Source: [Clostridium] symbiosum
Lineage (GTDB): Bacteria; Bacillota; Clostridia; Lachnospirales; Lachnospiraceae
NCBI GenBank assembly: GCA_036419695.1
Contig: CP143946.1
Span: 4,768,001 to 4,832,000, forward strand
Direction of reading: 5' to 3'
DNA: 64,000 nucleotides
Position 1 is the first letter of the stretch. Every line of letters begins with the position of its first letter. Below the pieces are notes generated by a model that saw only the letters and a list, made by a program, of their open reading frames with translations, did not search any database and had not been told where the DNA came from. A program made the position numbers and the translations under genes. Below are positions 1-7,810 of this stretch, in pieces.

Positions 1-1531
1 AATGCTGCATCACCAGTTCCAGCCTCCAGCAGGGTATTTCTACTGGTTCAATGCTGATATCGCGAGGTTGCAGCCGGTACACCGAATCGGGATAAGCTTT
101 GGCTATGTTTCCCCATTCTTACATGAAAGGTGGTGATTACACATGAAGAAAACCGATTACCTGTCAACGCTTTTTGTTGGAATCGACATTGGTTCCCGCT
201 TAAACGTTATCTCTGCTTTGAATTTCGAGCAGGACTTCCTTATCCGCATGGTCCCCATCCCTAACGCCCAGTATGGCGCTGAGAGGATGGGGCAGATGAT
301 AGTGGAAGTTCTGGAACAGCACCATGAGTTCCTTTCCGTTATCATCGGTTTGGAGTCTACCGGTTTTTATGGCGTCCACATTGCCAATTACCTTTCCACC
401 TGCGAAAGGCTGGCCCCTTTCGGCACGAAGGTTTACTGCCTTAACCCCAAGGAAGTGGCAAAGTACAAAGGATCCTTCAATTCCCTTGATAAGAACGATG
501 GGATCGATTCCTTTGTCATTGCCGATTTCGCCAGGGTAGGGCGGATTAAAACCCAGCCGTGGCGTGGGGCACAGTATCTTGCCCTCCAGCGCCTTACCAG
601 GCACCGGCTTCACATTACGGAATGTATGGCCAAGGAGAAAACCTACATGCTCAACAACATCTTCCTCAAATTCAGTGAGTTTGCCATGCTGAACAAGGAG
701 GAACATCCTTTTTCTGACAAATATGGTGCCACCGCAGAAGCAGTCCTTACGGAATACCTTTCGACCGAGGCCATTGTAAATGCTTCGGTCGATGAGCTGG
801 TTGCATTCATCAGCTCCAAGAGCCGTGGACGAATCTCCGATCCGGAGCAGACCACTTATCTGCTTCAAAAGGCGGCCACTAATTCCTACCGGCTGGACAA
901 GTGTCTTTATGAACCGCTGACGGTCTCCATTGGGTGTTCTTTTAACTGTATCAATGCATTTGAAAAAGAACTCAAAGCAATTGATGATGCCATTTTAAGG
1001 ACGGTGAAGGGGCTGAACCCTACCGAGTACCAGATCCTCAACTCCGTTCCCGGAATCGGCAAGGTTTATGCCAGTGGTATCCTTGCTGAAATCGGCACAA
1101 TCAAGTGTTTCAAAAACAACGATGCACTTGCCAAGTATTGTGGCATTGTCTGGAAGGAAAACCAGTCCGGGATATTTGATGCAGAAGACACGCCTATGAA
1201 TAAAGCCGGCAACCGTTATCTGCGTTATTACATGATAGAGGCCGCAGGCAGTGTCATGAATCACTGTCCGGAATACAAGGCCTTTCATGACAAAAAATTT
1301 GCTGAGGTGAGAACCCATCGGCACAAACGAGCACTCGCGTTGACTTCCCGTAAACTGATACGTATGCTTTTTGGACTGCTGGACAAAAGCCAACTCTACT
1401 CTGTGGAAAAGAGTAGGTAATCCATAGTATATACCGAACTTACGTTTCTTTTGAATCGTAGGTCTATTAAAGTTACCTTTCTTATAGAAAATCTTTTTCA
1501 TTTACCTCTTGACATTTCACCAAATTGCTTG
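1..1531 (+). mobile_element. IS110-family insertion sequence, copy 1 (left end outside window)
   Basis: This is an insertion sequence of the IS110 type: one DEDD transposase gene, a long upstream non-coding region and a short downstream region. The segment 1-1531 matches the reverse complement of 5939-7469, and identity stops after the CTTG at 1528-1531, so the right end lies there. The left end is cut by the window edge. No obvious terminal inverted repeats are seen, as is usual for IS110. The right end abuts a ~310 bp dispersed repeat, in the same relative position as in copy 2. Confidence 0.88.
143..1420 (+). CDS. IS110-family transposase (DEDD recombinase), copy 1
   Basis: This 425-residue protein is a full-length IS110 transposase that would recombine the element with its target. 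The N-terminal RuvC-like DEDD domain starts with VGIDIGSRLNV and continues with IGLESTGFYG and LDKNDGIDSFVIADFAR, which carry the acidic residues. The C-terminal Transposase_20 half has a helix-hairpin-helix-like NSVPGIGKVYASGILAEIG, then ENQSG and NKAGNRYLR around the expected catalytic serine. A good SD (AAAGGTGGTG) precedes the ATG. It differs from copy 2 by one residue that I could find (His versus Tyr in the KAF-H/Y-DKK segment). Both copies are intact, so the element is probably recently active. Confidence 0.95.
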   Translation: MKKTDYLSTLFVGIDIGSRLNVISALNFEQDFLIRMVPIPNAQYGAERMGQMIVEVLEQHHEFLSVIIGLESTGFYGVHIANYLSTCERLAPFGTKVYCLNPKEVAKYKGSFNSLDKNDGIDSFVIADFARVGRIKTQPWRGAQYLALQRLTRHRLHITECMAKEKTYMLNNIFLKFSEFAMLNKEEHPFSDKYGATAEAVLTEYLSTEAIVNASVDELVAFISSKSRGRISDPEQTTYLLQKAATNSYRLDKCLYEPLTVSIGCSFNCINAFEKELKAIDDAILRTVKGLNPTEYQILNSVPGIGKVYASGILAEIGTIKCFKNNDALAKYCGIVWKENQSGIFDAEDTPMNKAGNRYLRYYMIEAAGSVMNHCPEYKAFHDKKFAEVRTHRHKRALALTSRKLIRMLFGLLDKSQLYSVEKSR

Positions 1532-1846
1532 GCGAAAGAGACAATCAGCCCCTGAAGCCGGCGGACGGGGCAACACCTTCGCTGAGTCTTCAGTCCCGTC
1601 GACAACCTGCCCGGGGAAGGAGGAGAAAAACTTTCCGAAGGGTGACCTTGAAGCCCGCCGGTGCTTGGCGAGGTATTTTCGAGCTTAGCATCCGCTGTGC
1701 GCTTCACAAGCGGGAGCGCGTCCCCGCAGGAATTTTTTTCTCCGGATTCCCCCTTACCACAACCAACCGCCGGGACTGAAGACTCATATCCAACCTCCCA
1801 CCACCCCGTCCGCCGTCTTACAGAGGCGTCCTCGCATCTCAACTAA
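1532..1846 (+). repeat. ~310 bp dispersed palindromic repeat, copy R1
   Basis: No convincing gene lies here. The segment closely matches 7811-8146 (R3) and more distantly the reverse strand of 5620-5938 (R2). It contains nested inverted repeats: a perfect 16-bp pair TGAGTCTTCAGTCCCG (1583-1598) / CGGGACTGAAGACTCA (1771-1786), and an outer 12-bp pair at 1559-1570 / 1804-1815. An inner GC-rich hairpin-like part lies around 1690-1730. The right end of IS copy 1 abuts its left edge. It could be a structured RNA, a MITE-like unit or a REP-like IS target; the function is unknown. Confidence 0.8.
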
Positions 1847-1852
1847 CTCCCC

Positions 1853-3310
1853 TTATAACCGCCTTATCGCATCCATGGCCAGCAGGGAACGCTCGCATTC
1901 CTCCGCAGTCATGGTGAGCTGCCAGCAGAGCGGGCTTCCCTTCATGTATTCCGCCGCATAACTGAGTCCGTTTGTCTTTTCATCCAGATAAGGGCGGTCA
2001 ATCTGGTTGGGGTCTCCCAGCAGAATAATTTTTGTGTCTTTCCCGGCACGCGTGATGATTCCTTTTACCTGGTTGGGGGTCATGTTTTGTGCCTCGTCGA
2101 TAATCAGATACGTTTTTACAATGGAGCGTCCCCTGATATAATTGAGCGCCTCCGCCTGTATTATTCCCCGGTCGAAAAGTTCCTCTATCTTATCGCTCAG
2201 TTCTTTTTCATTGGAGTACCGCTGTTCCTCGTTGGAATCAATCAACTGCTCCAGGTTGTCGATAATCGGTCTCATAAGCGGTGTAATTTTCTCCTGCTCG
2301 GTACCGGGGAGAAAGCCGATGTCCGTGTCAAATTGAGCGTTCGGGCGGCTTACCAGGATTCTCCTGTACTCTCCATTTGGGTTATTTACCAGTTTTTCCA
2401 GTCCCACGGCCAGAGAATAAAATGTCTTGCTCGTTCCCGCCATACCCTTGATAATTACGAGGGGTGCTTTAGAGGCCGGCTGCATCAGCGCCTCCTGGAG
2501 AAAATACTGCCCGGCATTCCTGGGGCTGACACCGTAGGGGCGGGTTTTCTTAAATTCCAATTCCCGGATTACTCCGTTCTCCACCCGGCCGAGCTGAGTT
2601 TTTTTCGTAGACTGATCTGCCTTCAGGATGACAAACTCATTTTCCTCCAGCCTCACACCGGAATGGCTCCCCTCCGAATCCGCCGTGTAAACCGCGTCCA
2701 TGGGAATTCCGTTTTTTTTGAACGCATGAAACAAATCCTCAGGGACATAGACCTCGGTCCTTCCCTGATACTGCCCACCTTTGTCTGAAACCTGCTCTGT
2801 GGTAAAGTCCTCTGCTCTGATACCGATAATCTGTGCCTTGATACGCAGAAGGATATCTTTTGTAACAAGAATCACCTGTCCCTTTTCCTCCGGCTGAGCC
2901 GCTTCCCCCGGCTGCCCCCCTTCTCCCGGTAATTTCACTTCTACCCGCTCATCCTCTTTCCCCCCGGAAACCTGCTCCGACAGGCCTTTGCAGACCTTTA
3001 AAATCCTGTTATCCGCCTTCTCCTCAGGAAGATCTCTGGGAAGCTTCACATCCACAAAGTTTTTTTCCACCCGCAGCGTACCTCCCCCCGGCAGTCCGAC
3101 CCCTTTGAGCAGATCTCCGGAAACTCTCAACTGCTCCAGCAGGCGTATGGCGGTCCTGGCATTGTTGCCTCTCTCCCCCTCGGCCTTTTTCAGGTTATCC
3201 AGTTCCTCCAATACCACGACCGGAAGCACCACCTGGTTATCTTCAAAACAATTCAGCGCATATGGCGCCTGAATCAGAACATTCGTATCCACCACGTAGG
3301 TTTTAATCAT
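1853..3310 (-). CDS. PIN-PhoH family ATPase (YlaK-like)
   Basis: This 485-residue protein fuses an N-terminal PIN ribonuclease-like domain (YVVDTNVLI at the start, acidic residues near D8, the LEELDNL segment, D100 and D152) to a C-terminal PhoH P-loop ATPase. A low-complexity Gly/Pro/Glu insert (about residues 115-145) interrupts the PIN part. The Walker A is GMAGTSKT (289-296), with Ser where the family usually has Gly, and the Walker B region is IIDEAQN (403-409), followed by LGDPNQID. PIN-PhoH proteins of this type are linked to RNA unwinding and cleavage, but the substrate here is unknown. It is monocistronic, with an SD (AAGGAGG) before the ATG. Confidence 0.9.
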   Translation of the reverse strand: MIKTYVVDTNVLIQAPYALNCFEDNQVVLPVVVLEELDNLKKAEGERGNNARTAIRLLEQLRVSGDLLKGVGLPGGGTLRVEKNFVDVKLPRDLPEEKADNRILKVCKGLSEQVSGGKEDERVEVKLPGEGGQPGEAAQPEEKGQVILVTKDILLRIKAQIIGIRAEDFTTEQVSDKGGQYQGRTEVYVPEDLFHAFKKNGIPMDAVYTADSEGSHSGVRLEENEFVILKADQSTKKTQLGRVENGVIRELEFKKTRPYGVSPRNAGQYFLQEALMQPASKAPLVIIKGMAGTSKTFYSLAVGLEKLVNNPNGEYRRILVSRPNAQFDTDIGFLPGTEQEKITPLMRPIIDNLEQLIDSNEEQRYSNEKELSDKIEELFDRGIIQAEALNYIRGRSIVKTYLIIDEAQNMTPNQVKGIITRAGKDTKIILLGDPNQIDRPYLDEKTNGLSYAAEYMKGSPLCWQLTMTAEECERSLLAMDAIRRL

Positions 3311-3370
3311 TCACAGGCCTCCTTCTTTCAGGCAATTTTCTTACCTGCTCTATCATATGATAATCAGACA

Positions 3371-3440
3371 TGCCTGAGAAGTAGTTTTTTCAGGCAGTTA
3401 TAATAACAGCAGGGACTACTCTCCCTGCTGTTATTATAAC
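3371..3440. promoter_or_regulatory. Two adjacent hairpins upstream of the PhoH gene
   Basis: A perfect 19-bp inverted repeat with a 6-nt loop occupies 3397-3440 (GTTATAATAACAGCAGGGA and its complement). Next to it, 3371-3396 holds a TGCCTGA / TCAGGCA hairpin. Neither is followed by a T-run, so they do not look like terminators. They lie 60-130 bp upstream of the PhoH start and may be operator, leader structure or remnant of a small mobile unit. Confidence 0.6.
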
Positions 3441-3547
3441 TGTCCAATGTAAGGCCTGTGTGCACTGTGCTACCAGGTTATGTAAAATCTTATCGTAATC
3501 AAACAACAAAAAGCATGCTTCACGAACTTTTCATTGCCACTCAAAAA

Positions 3548-3573
3548 AACCTTCCGGTGAATCCCGGAAGGTT
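3548..3573 (-). terminator. Rho-independent terminator after the zeta-toxin-like gene
   Basis: A perfect 10-bp stem (AACCTTCCGG / CCGGAAGGTT) with a 6-nt loop is followed on the minus strand by seven T. It lies about 20 bp past the stop codon of the toxin-like gene. Confidence 0.9.
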
Positions 3574-3593
3574 CTTAGTCTCAATAATCCTGC

Positions 3594-4148
3594 TTATTCA
3601 ATTAAACCCATTATCTCATCTTCCGACCATAAATCATTTGGAAAAATTGATATGTCCTCTTTATGCTTACGTACAATTCTGACCGACTCAATCGTGTTGT
3701 CATACTCGTGTAAAATATCACACAGTTCCATAAGCCGGCTTATATTACCAAGTGATTTATGATAACGTTCTATTATTTTCTTTTCTTCTACATCATGACC
3801 GCCGGATCCCACTCTGGTTTCAACACGGGCAACATTGATATAAGGCTCAACCGTAAGAACAAATATACACTTAATAAAATATCCTTCTGCCTTTGCTTTC
3901 TCTAAAATTTTCAGTTTAAAATCCGATGATAATACTGTTTCAAAGGTAAAGTCTTCTTTTTTATCAATCGACTTGTATCTTCTGTCATCTACAAACTTTG
4001 CTGCGTCTTCATTATTCATTCCTGTAGATGAGACGATATCATCCGCATTCGTATAAGTCCCTACCTTTTCAAGATACTGTGTGATGGTACTCTTACCAGA
4101 GCCATTTGGTCCCGCCAAGATCAGAATCATCGGTTTCTTATTTGACAC
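3594..4148 (-). CDS. Zeta-toxin-like P-loop kinase (COG4185-type small ATPase)
   Basis: This is a P-loop protein of about 184 residues. The Walker A is AGPNGSGKST, followed by NADDI, FTFETVLSS and a conserved RVxxRVxxGGHDV segment, all typical of the 'predicted ABC-type ATPase'/zeta-toxin superfamily. Zeta toxins phosphorylate UDP-N-acetylglucosamine, but whether this member does is unknown. An in-frame ATG exists at 4169. I chose the GTG at 4148 because GGGGAG (4156-4161) sits 7 nt upstream. That start overlaps the stop of the upstream 78-codon gene by 11 bp, as in translationally coupled toxin-antitoxin pairs. Confidence 0.8.
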   Translation of the reverse strand: MSNKKPMILILAGPNGSGKSTITQYLEKVGTYTNADDIVSSTGMNNEDAAKFVDDRRYKSIDKKEDFTFETVLSSDFKLKILEKAKAEGYFIKCIFVLTVEPYINVARVETRVGSGGHDVEEKKIIERYHKSLGNISRLMELCDILHEYDNTIESVRIVRKHKEDISIFPNDLWSEDEIMGLIE

Positions 4149-4374
4149 GTTTTTTCTCCCCGTCTGCATATTCTACATAGACCCTTTTTGTTTTAAGATC
4201 ATATTTTGCTACTGGTTTTTTGCAAAATTCTGCTTTTGCAAGCGCTGCTTTGACCGCCTGTGTAGCTCTTGCATCCATCTCAAGATCCTTATCAGATATA
4301 TATTTTTTCTGGTCAGTGGATGATATGACTTTAACAGAATGTTTTTTTCCAGTTCTTTCTTTTATTATGTCCAT
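4138..4374 (-). CDS. Small hypothetical protein, candidate antitoxin partner of the zeta-toxin-like kinase
   Basis: I do not recognise this 78-residue protein. It is charged and mostly Lys/Glu-rich, has a central Ala-rich helix (ARATQAVKAALAKAEF) and ends in a basic YADGEKKRVK. The frame is open further upstream to 4566, but the ATG at 4374 is preceded by AAAGGA at good spacing, while the upstream part overlaps the rpsI terminator. Its 3' end overlaps the kinase gene by 11 bp, so the two are almost certainly co-translated. An antitoxin role is inferred from position only; it does not resemble the classical epsilon antitoxin. Confidence 0.7.
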   Translation of the reverse strand: MDIIKERTGKKHSVKVISSTDQKKYISDKDLEMDARATQAVKAALAKAEFCKKPVAKYDLKTKRVYVEYADGEKKRVK

Positions 4375-4476
4375 CGTATCTATCCTTTCTAATTTTCTAT
4401 AATATATAATATGCTGCAACATCCTTCTACCTATTATCAGATATGTTTCCCAGAAAACACCTGTGCTCATATTTTT

Positions 4477-4482
4477 AGTATA
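4477..4482 (-). promoter_or_regulatory. Possible extended -10 promoter of the toxin-antitoxin-like pair
   Basis: The minus strand reads TGGTATACT, an extended -10 element, about 100 bp upstream of the 78-codon gene and just past the rpsI terminator. No good -35 is visible. Confidence 0.35.
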
Positions 4483-4494
4483 CCACAATAGTAT

Positions 4495-4530
4495 AAAAAA
4501 ACATCCCAAAACAAAATGTCTTGGGATGTT
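4495..4530 (-). terminator. Terminator of the rplM-rpsI operon
   Basis: On the minus strand ACATCCCAA pairs with TTGGGATGT across an 11-nt loop and is followed by a run of T. It lies about 50 bp after the rpsI stop. Confidence 0.85.
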
Positions 4531-4575
4531 GTAGAGTGTTCTGAGCACCAAAAATGTTCTGAACAATATGATTTC

Positions 4576-4968
4576 TTATCGTTTGCTGAACTGTGGAGCA
4601 CGACGAGCTGCTTTGAGACCGTATTTCTTTCTCTCTTTCATTCTTGGGTCACGTGTTAAGTAGCCCTCTTTCTTGAGGATTGGTCTGTAATCAGCGTCAG
4701 CCTGAAGAAGAGCTCTGGAAAGGCCATGACGGATAGCTCCTGCCTGTCCTGTGAATCCACCTCCGCGTACAGTAACAATTACGTCGAATTTATCGACTGT
4801 CTCTGTTGCTGTGAGTGGCTGGCGTACAACTACCTTAAGTGTTTCAAGGCCGAAGTACTCATTGATATCTCTCTTGTTGATTGTGATATTACCTGTACCT
4901 GGTACAATATATACTCTGGCGATAGATTTTTTTCTTCTGCCTGTTCCGTAAAATTTTGCGTTAGCCAT
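4576..4968 (-). CDS. rpsI: 30S ribosomal protein S9
   Basis: S9 sits in the head of the small subunit, and its C-terminal tail reaches the P-site tRNA. The protein has 130 residues, with FYGTGRRKKSIARV at the N-terminus, the GGGFTGQAGAIRHGLSRAL core and the hallmark basic tail ending in QFSKR. It is the second gene of the rplM-rpsI operon, 28 bp after rplM. In related genomes truA lies immediately upstream of rplM; here truA is 12 kb away. Confidence 0.98.
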   Translation of the reverse strand: MANAKFYGTGRRKKSIARVYIVPGTGNITINKRDINEYFGLETLKVVVRQPLTATETVDKFDVIVTVRGGGFTGQAGAIRHGLSRALLQADADYRPILKKEGYLTRDPRMKERKKYGLKAARRAPQFSKR

Positions 4969-4996
4969 TATTGTTTCCTCCTTCCAGCACCTTTAA

Positions 4997-5431
4997 TTAA
5001 AATTTGATTTCTAAAACTTCTGGTTTCTGAGCTGTCTGCTCATGCTCTGGACCAGCATAAACATGAAGTTTTGTAAGCATACTCTTTCCTAAAGGTCCTT
5101 TTGGAAGCATTCCCTTAACTGCTAATTCCATTACCTTCTCAGGTTTTTTAGCCATCATCTCTTTTAATGTAGTCTCTCTCATGCCGCCTACATAGTCAGA
5201 GTGGTTGTAATAGATCTTCTGATCTAACTTCTTGCCTGTTACTTTAATCTGATCTGCATTTACCACGATTACGTAATCACCGCAGTCTACGTGTGGTGTA
5301 AAGATCGGTTTGTTCTTACCTCTTAAAACCTTTGCTACTTCTGATGCCAGACGACCTAATGTATATCCTGTAGCGTCAACTACGTACCATTTTCTCTCGA
5401 TTGTTGCTGGACTAGCCATATAACTCTTCAT
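4997..5431 (-). CDS. rplM: 50S ribosomal protein L13
   Basis: L13 is an early-assembly protein of the large subunit. The protein has 144 residues, with the typical RKWYVVDATGYTLGRLAS start, HSDYVGGMRETT and the KGMLPKGPLG segment. The ATG has a strong SD (AGGAGG, 7 nt). A consensus sigma-A promoter lies about 100 bp upstream, giving a leader long enough to hold an autoregulatory structure of the L13-leader kind, though I cannot confirm that fold by eye. Confidence 0.98.
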   Translation of the reverse strand: MKSYMASPATIERKWYVVDATGYTLGRLASEVAKVLRGKNKPIFTPHVDCGDYVIVVNADQIKVTGKKLDQKIYYNHSDYVGGMRETTLKEMMAKKPEKVMELAVKGMLPKGPLGKSMLTKLHVYAGPEHEQTAQKPEVLEIKF

Positions 5432-5537
5432 TGGTTGACCTCCTGTTTTACTATCAGATATTTGAGATTAACTTTATCATAAAATGTCTGTTCCGGGGCA
5501 TTGGTACAGGCACTTTCTCCTGATGTCACAGTTATAC

Positions 5538-5566
5538 ATTATATTACACTCTGCCGGACGTGTCAA
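5538..5566 (-). promoter_or_regulatory. Sigma-A promoter of rplM-rpsI
   Basis: TTGACA (5561-5566) and TATAAT (5538-5543) are separated by 17 bp, a perfect consensus on the minus strand. Transcription should start near 5531, giving a leader of about 100 nt. With its own promoter the pair does not depend on readthrough from truA. Confidence 0.9.
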
Positions 5567-5619
5567 CCTCTTTTTCCTTTAAAATCAAGGTTTTTTCAAC
5601 AATTTATGATTTAATTGAG

Positions 5620-5938
5620 GAAGGAGAACGCCGCCGGTGACGGTCAGGGGGCGGGATGGTGAGTGGGAGGGGATGAGTCTTCAGTCCCGGGTGCTAGGTT
5701 GTCGCGGGTGGGGAATTCGGGCAGAAAAAGTTCCTGCGGGAAACGCTTGCGCTCTTTGGAGTACCTAGCGGACACTAACCTCGAAAAAACCTCGGTAAGT
5801 GCCGATGAACTCCCAGGTTCCCTCCGGAATCTTTTTCTCCCTTCTTCCCCACAGGAAGGTTATGGGCCGGGACTGAAGACGCGAAGGTTTTCGCCATCCC
5901 AAACTCCGGCCTGCGGCCGCTGATTTGTTCTGTTCCTT
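5620..5938 (-). repeat. ~310 bp dispersed palindromic repeat, copy R2 (diverged)
   Basis: Read on the minus strand, this follows the right end of IS copy 2 exactly as R1 follows copy 1 (CTTG, then a GAA-rich start). It keeps the inverted pair GTCTTCAGTCCCG / CGGGACTGAAGAC (5868-5880 and 5674-5689 on the plus strand), the GGAGAAAAAGATTCCGGAGG-like block and the GAGGTTTTTTCGAGGTTAG-like block. Elsewhere it is well diverged from R1 and R3, so it is an older or different subfamily member. Confidence 0.7.
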
Positions 5939-6049
5939 CAAGCAATTTGGTGAAATGTCAAGAGGTAAATGAAAAAGATTTTCTATAAGAAAGGTAACTT
6001 TAATAGACCTACGATTCAAAAGAAACGTAAGTTCGGTATATACTATGGA

Positions 6050-7327
6050 TTACCTACTCTTTTCCACAGAGTAGAGTTGGCTTTTGTCCAGCAGTCCAAA
6101 AAGCATACGTATCAGTTTACGGGAAGTCAACGCGAGTGCTCGTTTGTGCCGATGGGTTCTCACCTCAGCAAATTTTTTGTCATAAAAGGCCTTGTATTCC
6201 GGACAGTGATTCATGACACTGCCTGCGGCCTCTATCATGTAATAACGCAGATAACGGTTGCCGGCTTTATTCATAGGCGTGTCTTCTGCATCAAATATCC
6301 CGGACTGGTTTTCCTTCCAGACAATGCCACAATACTTGGCAAGTGCATCGTTGTTTTTGAAACACTTGATTGTGCCGATTTCAGCAAGGATACCACTGGC
6401 ATAAACCTTGCCGATTCCGGGAACGGAGTTGAGGATCTGGTACTCGGTAGGGTTCAGCCCCTTCACCGTCCTTAAAATGGCATCATCAATTGCTTTGAGT
6501 TCTTTTTCAAATGCATTGATACAGTTAAAAGAACACCCGATGGAGACCGTCAGCGGTTCATAAAGACACTTGTCCAGCCGGTAGGAATTAGTGGCCGCCT
6601 TTTGAAGCAGATAAGTGGTCTGCTCCGGATCGGAGATTCGTCCACGGCTCTTGGAGCTGATGAATGCAACCAGCTCATCGACCGAAGCATTTACAATGGC
6701 CTCGGTCGAAAGGTATTCCGTAAGGACTGCTTCTGCGGTGGCACCATATTTGTCAGAAAAAGGATGTTCCTCCTTGTTCAGCATGGCAAACTCACTGAAT
6801 TTGAGGAAGATGTTGTTGAGCATGTAGGTTTTCTCCTTGGCCATACATTCCGTAATGTGAAGCCGGTGCCTGGTAAGGCGCTGGAGGGCAAGATACTGTG
6901 CCCCACGCCACGGCTGGGTTTTAATCCGCCCTACCCTGGCGAAATCGGCAATGACAAAGGAATCGATCCCATCGTTCTTATCAAGGGAATTGAAGGATCC
7001 TTTGTACTTTGCCACTTCCTTGGGGTTAAGGCAGTAAACCTTCGTGCCGAAAGGGGCCAGCCTTTCGCAGGTGGAAAGGTAATTGGCAATGTGGACGCCA
7101 TAAAAACCGGTAGACTCCAAACCGATGATAACGGAAAGGAACTCATGGTGCTGTTCCAGAACTTCCACTATCATCTGCCCCATCCTCTCAGCGCCATACT
7201 GGGCGTTAGGGATGGGGACCATGCGGATAAGGAAGTCCTGCTCGAAATTCAAAGCAGAGATAACGTTTAAGCGGGAACCAATGTCGATTCCAACAAAAAG
7301 CGTTGACAGGTAATCGGTTTTCTTCAT
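6050..7327 (-). CDS. IS110-family transposase (DEDD recombinase), copy 2
   Basis: This 425-residue protein is identical to the copy 1 transposase except for Tyr in place of His (base 6184 here against 1286 there). The DEDD motifs and the C-terminal NKAGNRYLR segment are intact, so it should be functional. The reading direction is opposite to copy 1, so the two elements form a 1.5-kb inverted repeat around 1532-5938. Confidence 0.95.
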   Translation of the reverse strand: MKKTDYLSTLFVGIDIGSRLNVISALNFEQDFLIRMVPIPNAQYGAERMGQMIVEVLEQHHEFLSVIIGLESTGFYGVHIANYLSTCERLAPFGTKVYCLNPKEVAKYKGSFNSLDKNDGIDSFVIADFARVGRIKTQPWRGAQYLALQRLTRHRLHITECMAKEKTYMLNNIFLKFSEFAMLNKEEHPFSDKYGATAEAVLTEYLSTEAIVNASVDELVAFISSKSRGRISDPEQTTYLLQKAATNSYRLDKCLYEPLTVSIGCSFNCINAFEKELKAIDDAILRTVKGLNPTEYQILNSVPGIGKVYASGILAEIGTIKCFKNNDALAKYCGIVWKENQSGIFDAEDTPMNKAGNRYLRYYMIEAAGSVMNHCPEYKAFYDKKFAEVRTHRHKRALALTSRKLIRMLFGLLDKSQLYSVEKSR

Positions 7328-7584
7328 GTGTAATCACCACCTTTCATGTAAGAATGGGGAAACATAGCCAAAGCTTATCCCGATTCGGTGTACCGGCTGC
7401 AACCTCGCGATATCAGCATTGAACCAGTAGAAATACCCTGCTGGAGGCTGGAACTGGTGATGCAGCATTTGTGTAAGCAGTCATGGCACACCGTCTGGGC
7501 TGCAAGCTTGATAAGCAATAGCCAAAGGCTTTGCATGCGGGGGCAGCAGTGACCTTAGCTAAGATTCCACTGAGAACCATTATA
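7328..7584 (-). ncRNA. Candidate IS110 bridge RNA region in the left end of copy 2
   Basis: In IS110-group elements a structured bridge RNA transcribed from the left end upstream of the transposase specifies donor and target. This element has a gene-free left region of over 140 bp (shared with copy 1) to about 400 bp. A TATAAT (7579-7584, minus strand) could start a transcript near 7572. The region has self-complementary stretches and two related blocks containing CTTTGGCTAT (near 7370 and 7512). Exact ends and guide loops are not determined, so this is inference from the family. Confidence 0.5.
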
Positions 7585-7712
7585 GCACCGGGAGGCTTTG
7601 ATAGAAAGTAACCAGTAAACAGTATAGATGAGAAAAGGATGGACCAGCACTCCTGGAGGAGACCCCTCCTGATATGACAACATAGAAATTCCTTACATCT
7701 ATACTAGAAAAA

Positions 7713-7752
7713 AATAAGTTTACAGCCTATGTTAACTGGCTATAAACTTATT
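7713..7752 (-). terminator. Terminator-like hairpin at the outer part of the IS left end
   Basis: AATAAGTTTA-AGCC pairs with GGCT-TAAACTTATT around a 10-nt loop. On the minus strand it is followed by TTTTTTTC. It would stop transcription entering the element from outside. Confidence 0.7.
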
Positions 7753-7810
7753 ATACGAGTGCGGGGACTACTGTCGCTACCACGACTACATAGTGGACGC
7801 GACAATACCT

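Larger units (their letters stand above)
5939..7752 (-). mobile_element. IS110-family insertion sequence, copy 2 (left end not exactly defined)
   Basis: This is the inverted, nearly identical copy of the element at 1-1531. The right end is fixed at 5939 by comparison with copy 1. The left end lies beyond 7469, where copy 1 runs out of the window. The region 7328-7752 upstream of the transposase holds no ORF but several inverted repeats and a terminator-like hairpin at 7713-7752. A long left-end non-coding region is where IS110-group elements encode their bridge RNA. Confidence 0.85.

Noticed and set aside
200..868. 222-codon open frame antisense to the IS110 transposase (and its twin at 6602-7270)
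   Set aside because: It lies wholly inside the transposase gene, has no recognisable domain and exists only because the transposase reading is open.
1498..1842. Short ORFs inside repeats R1, R2 and R3
   Set aside because: The frames differ between repeat copies and are not conserved, so the repeats are treated as non-coding.
2087..2788. 233-codon plus-strand frame opposite the PhoH gene
   Set aside because: It is antisense to the P-loop region of a clear PIN-PhoH protein and has no start signal.
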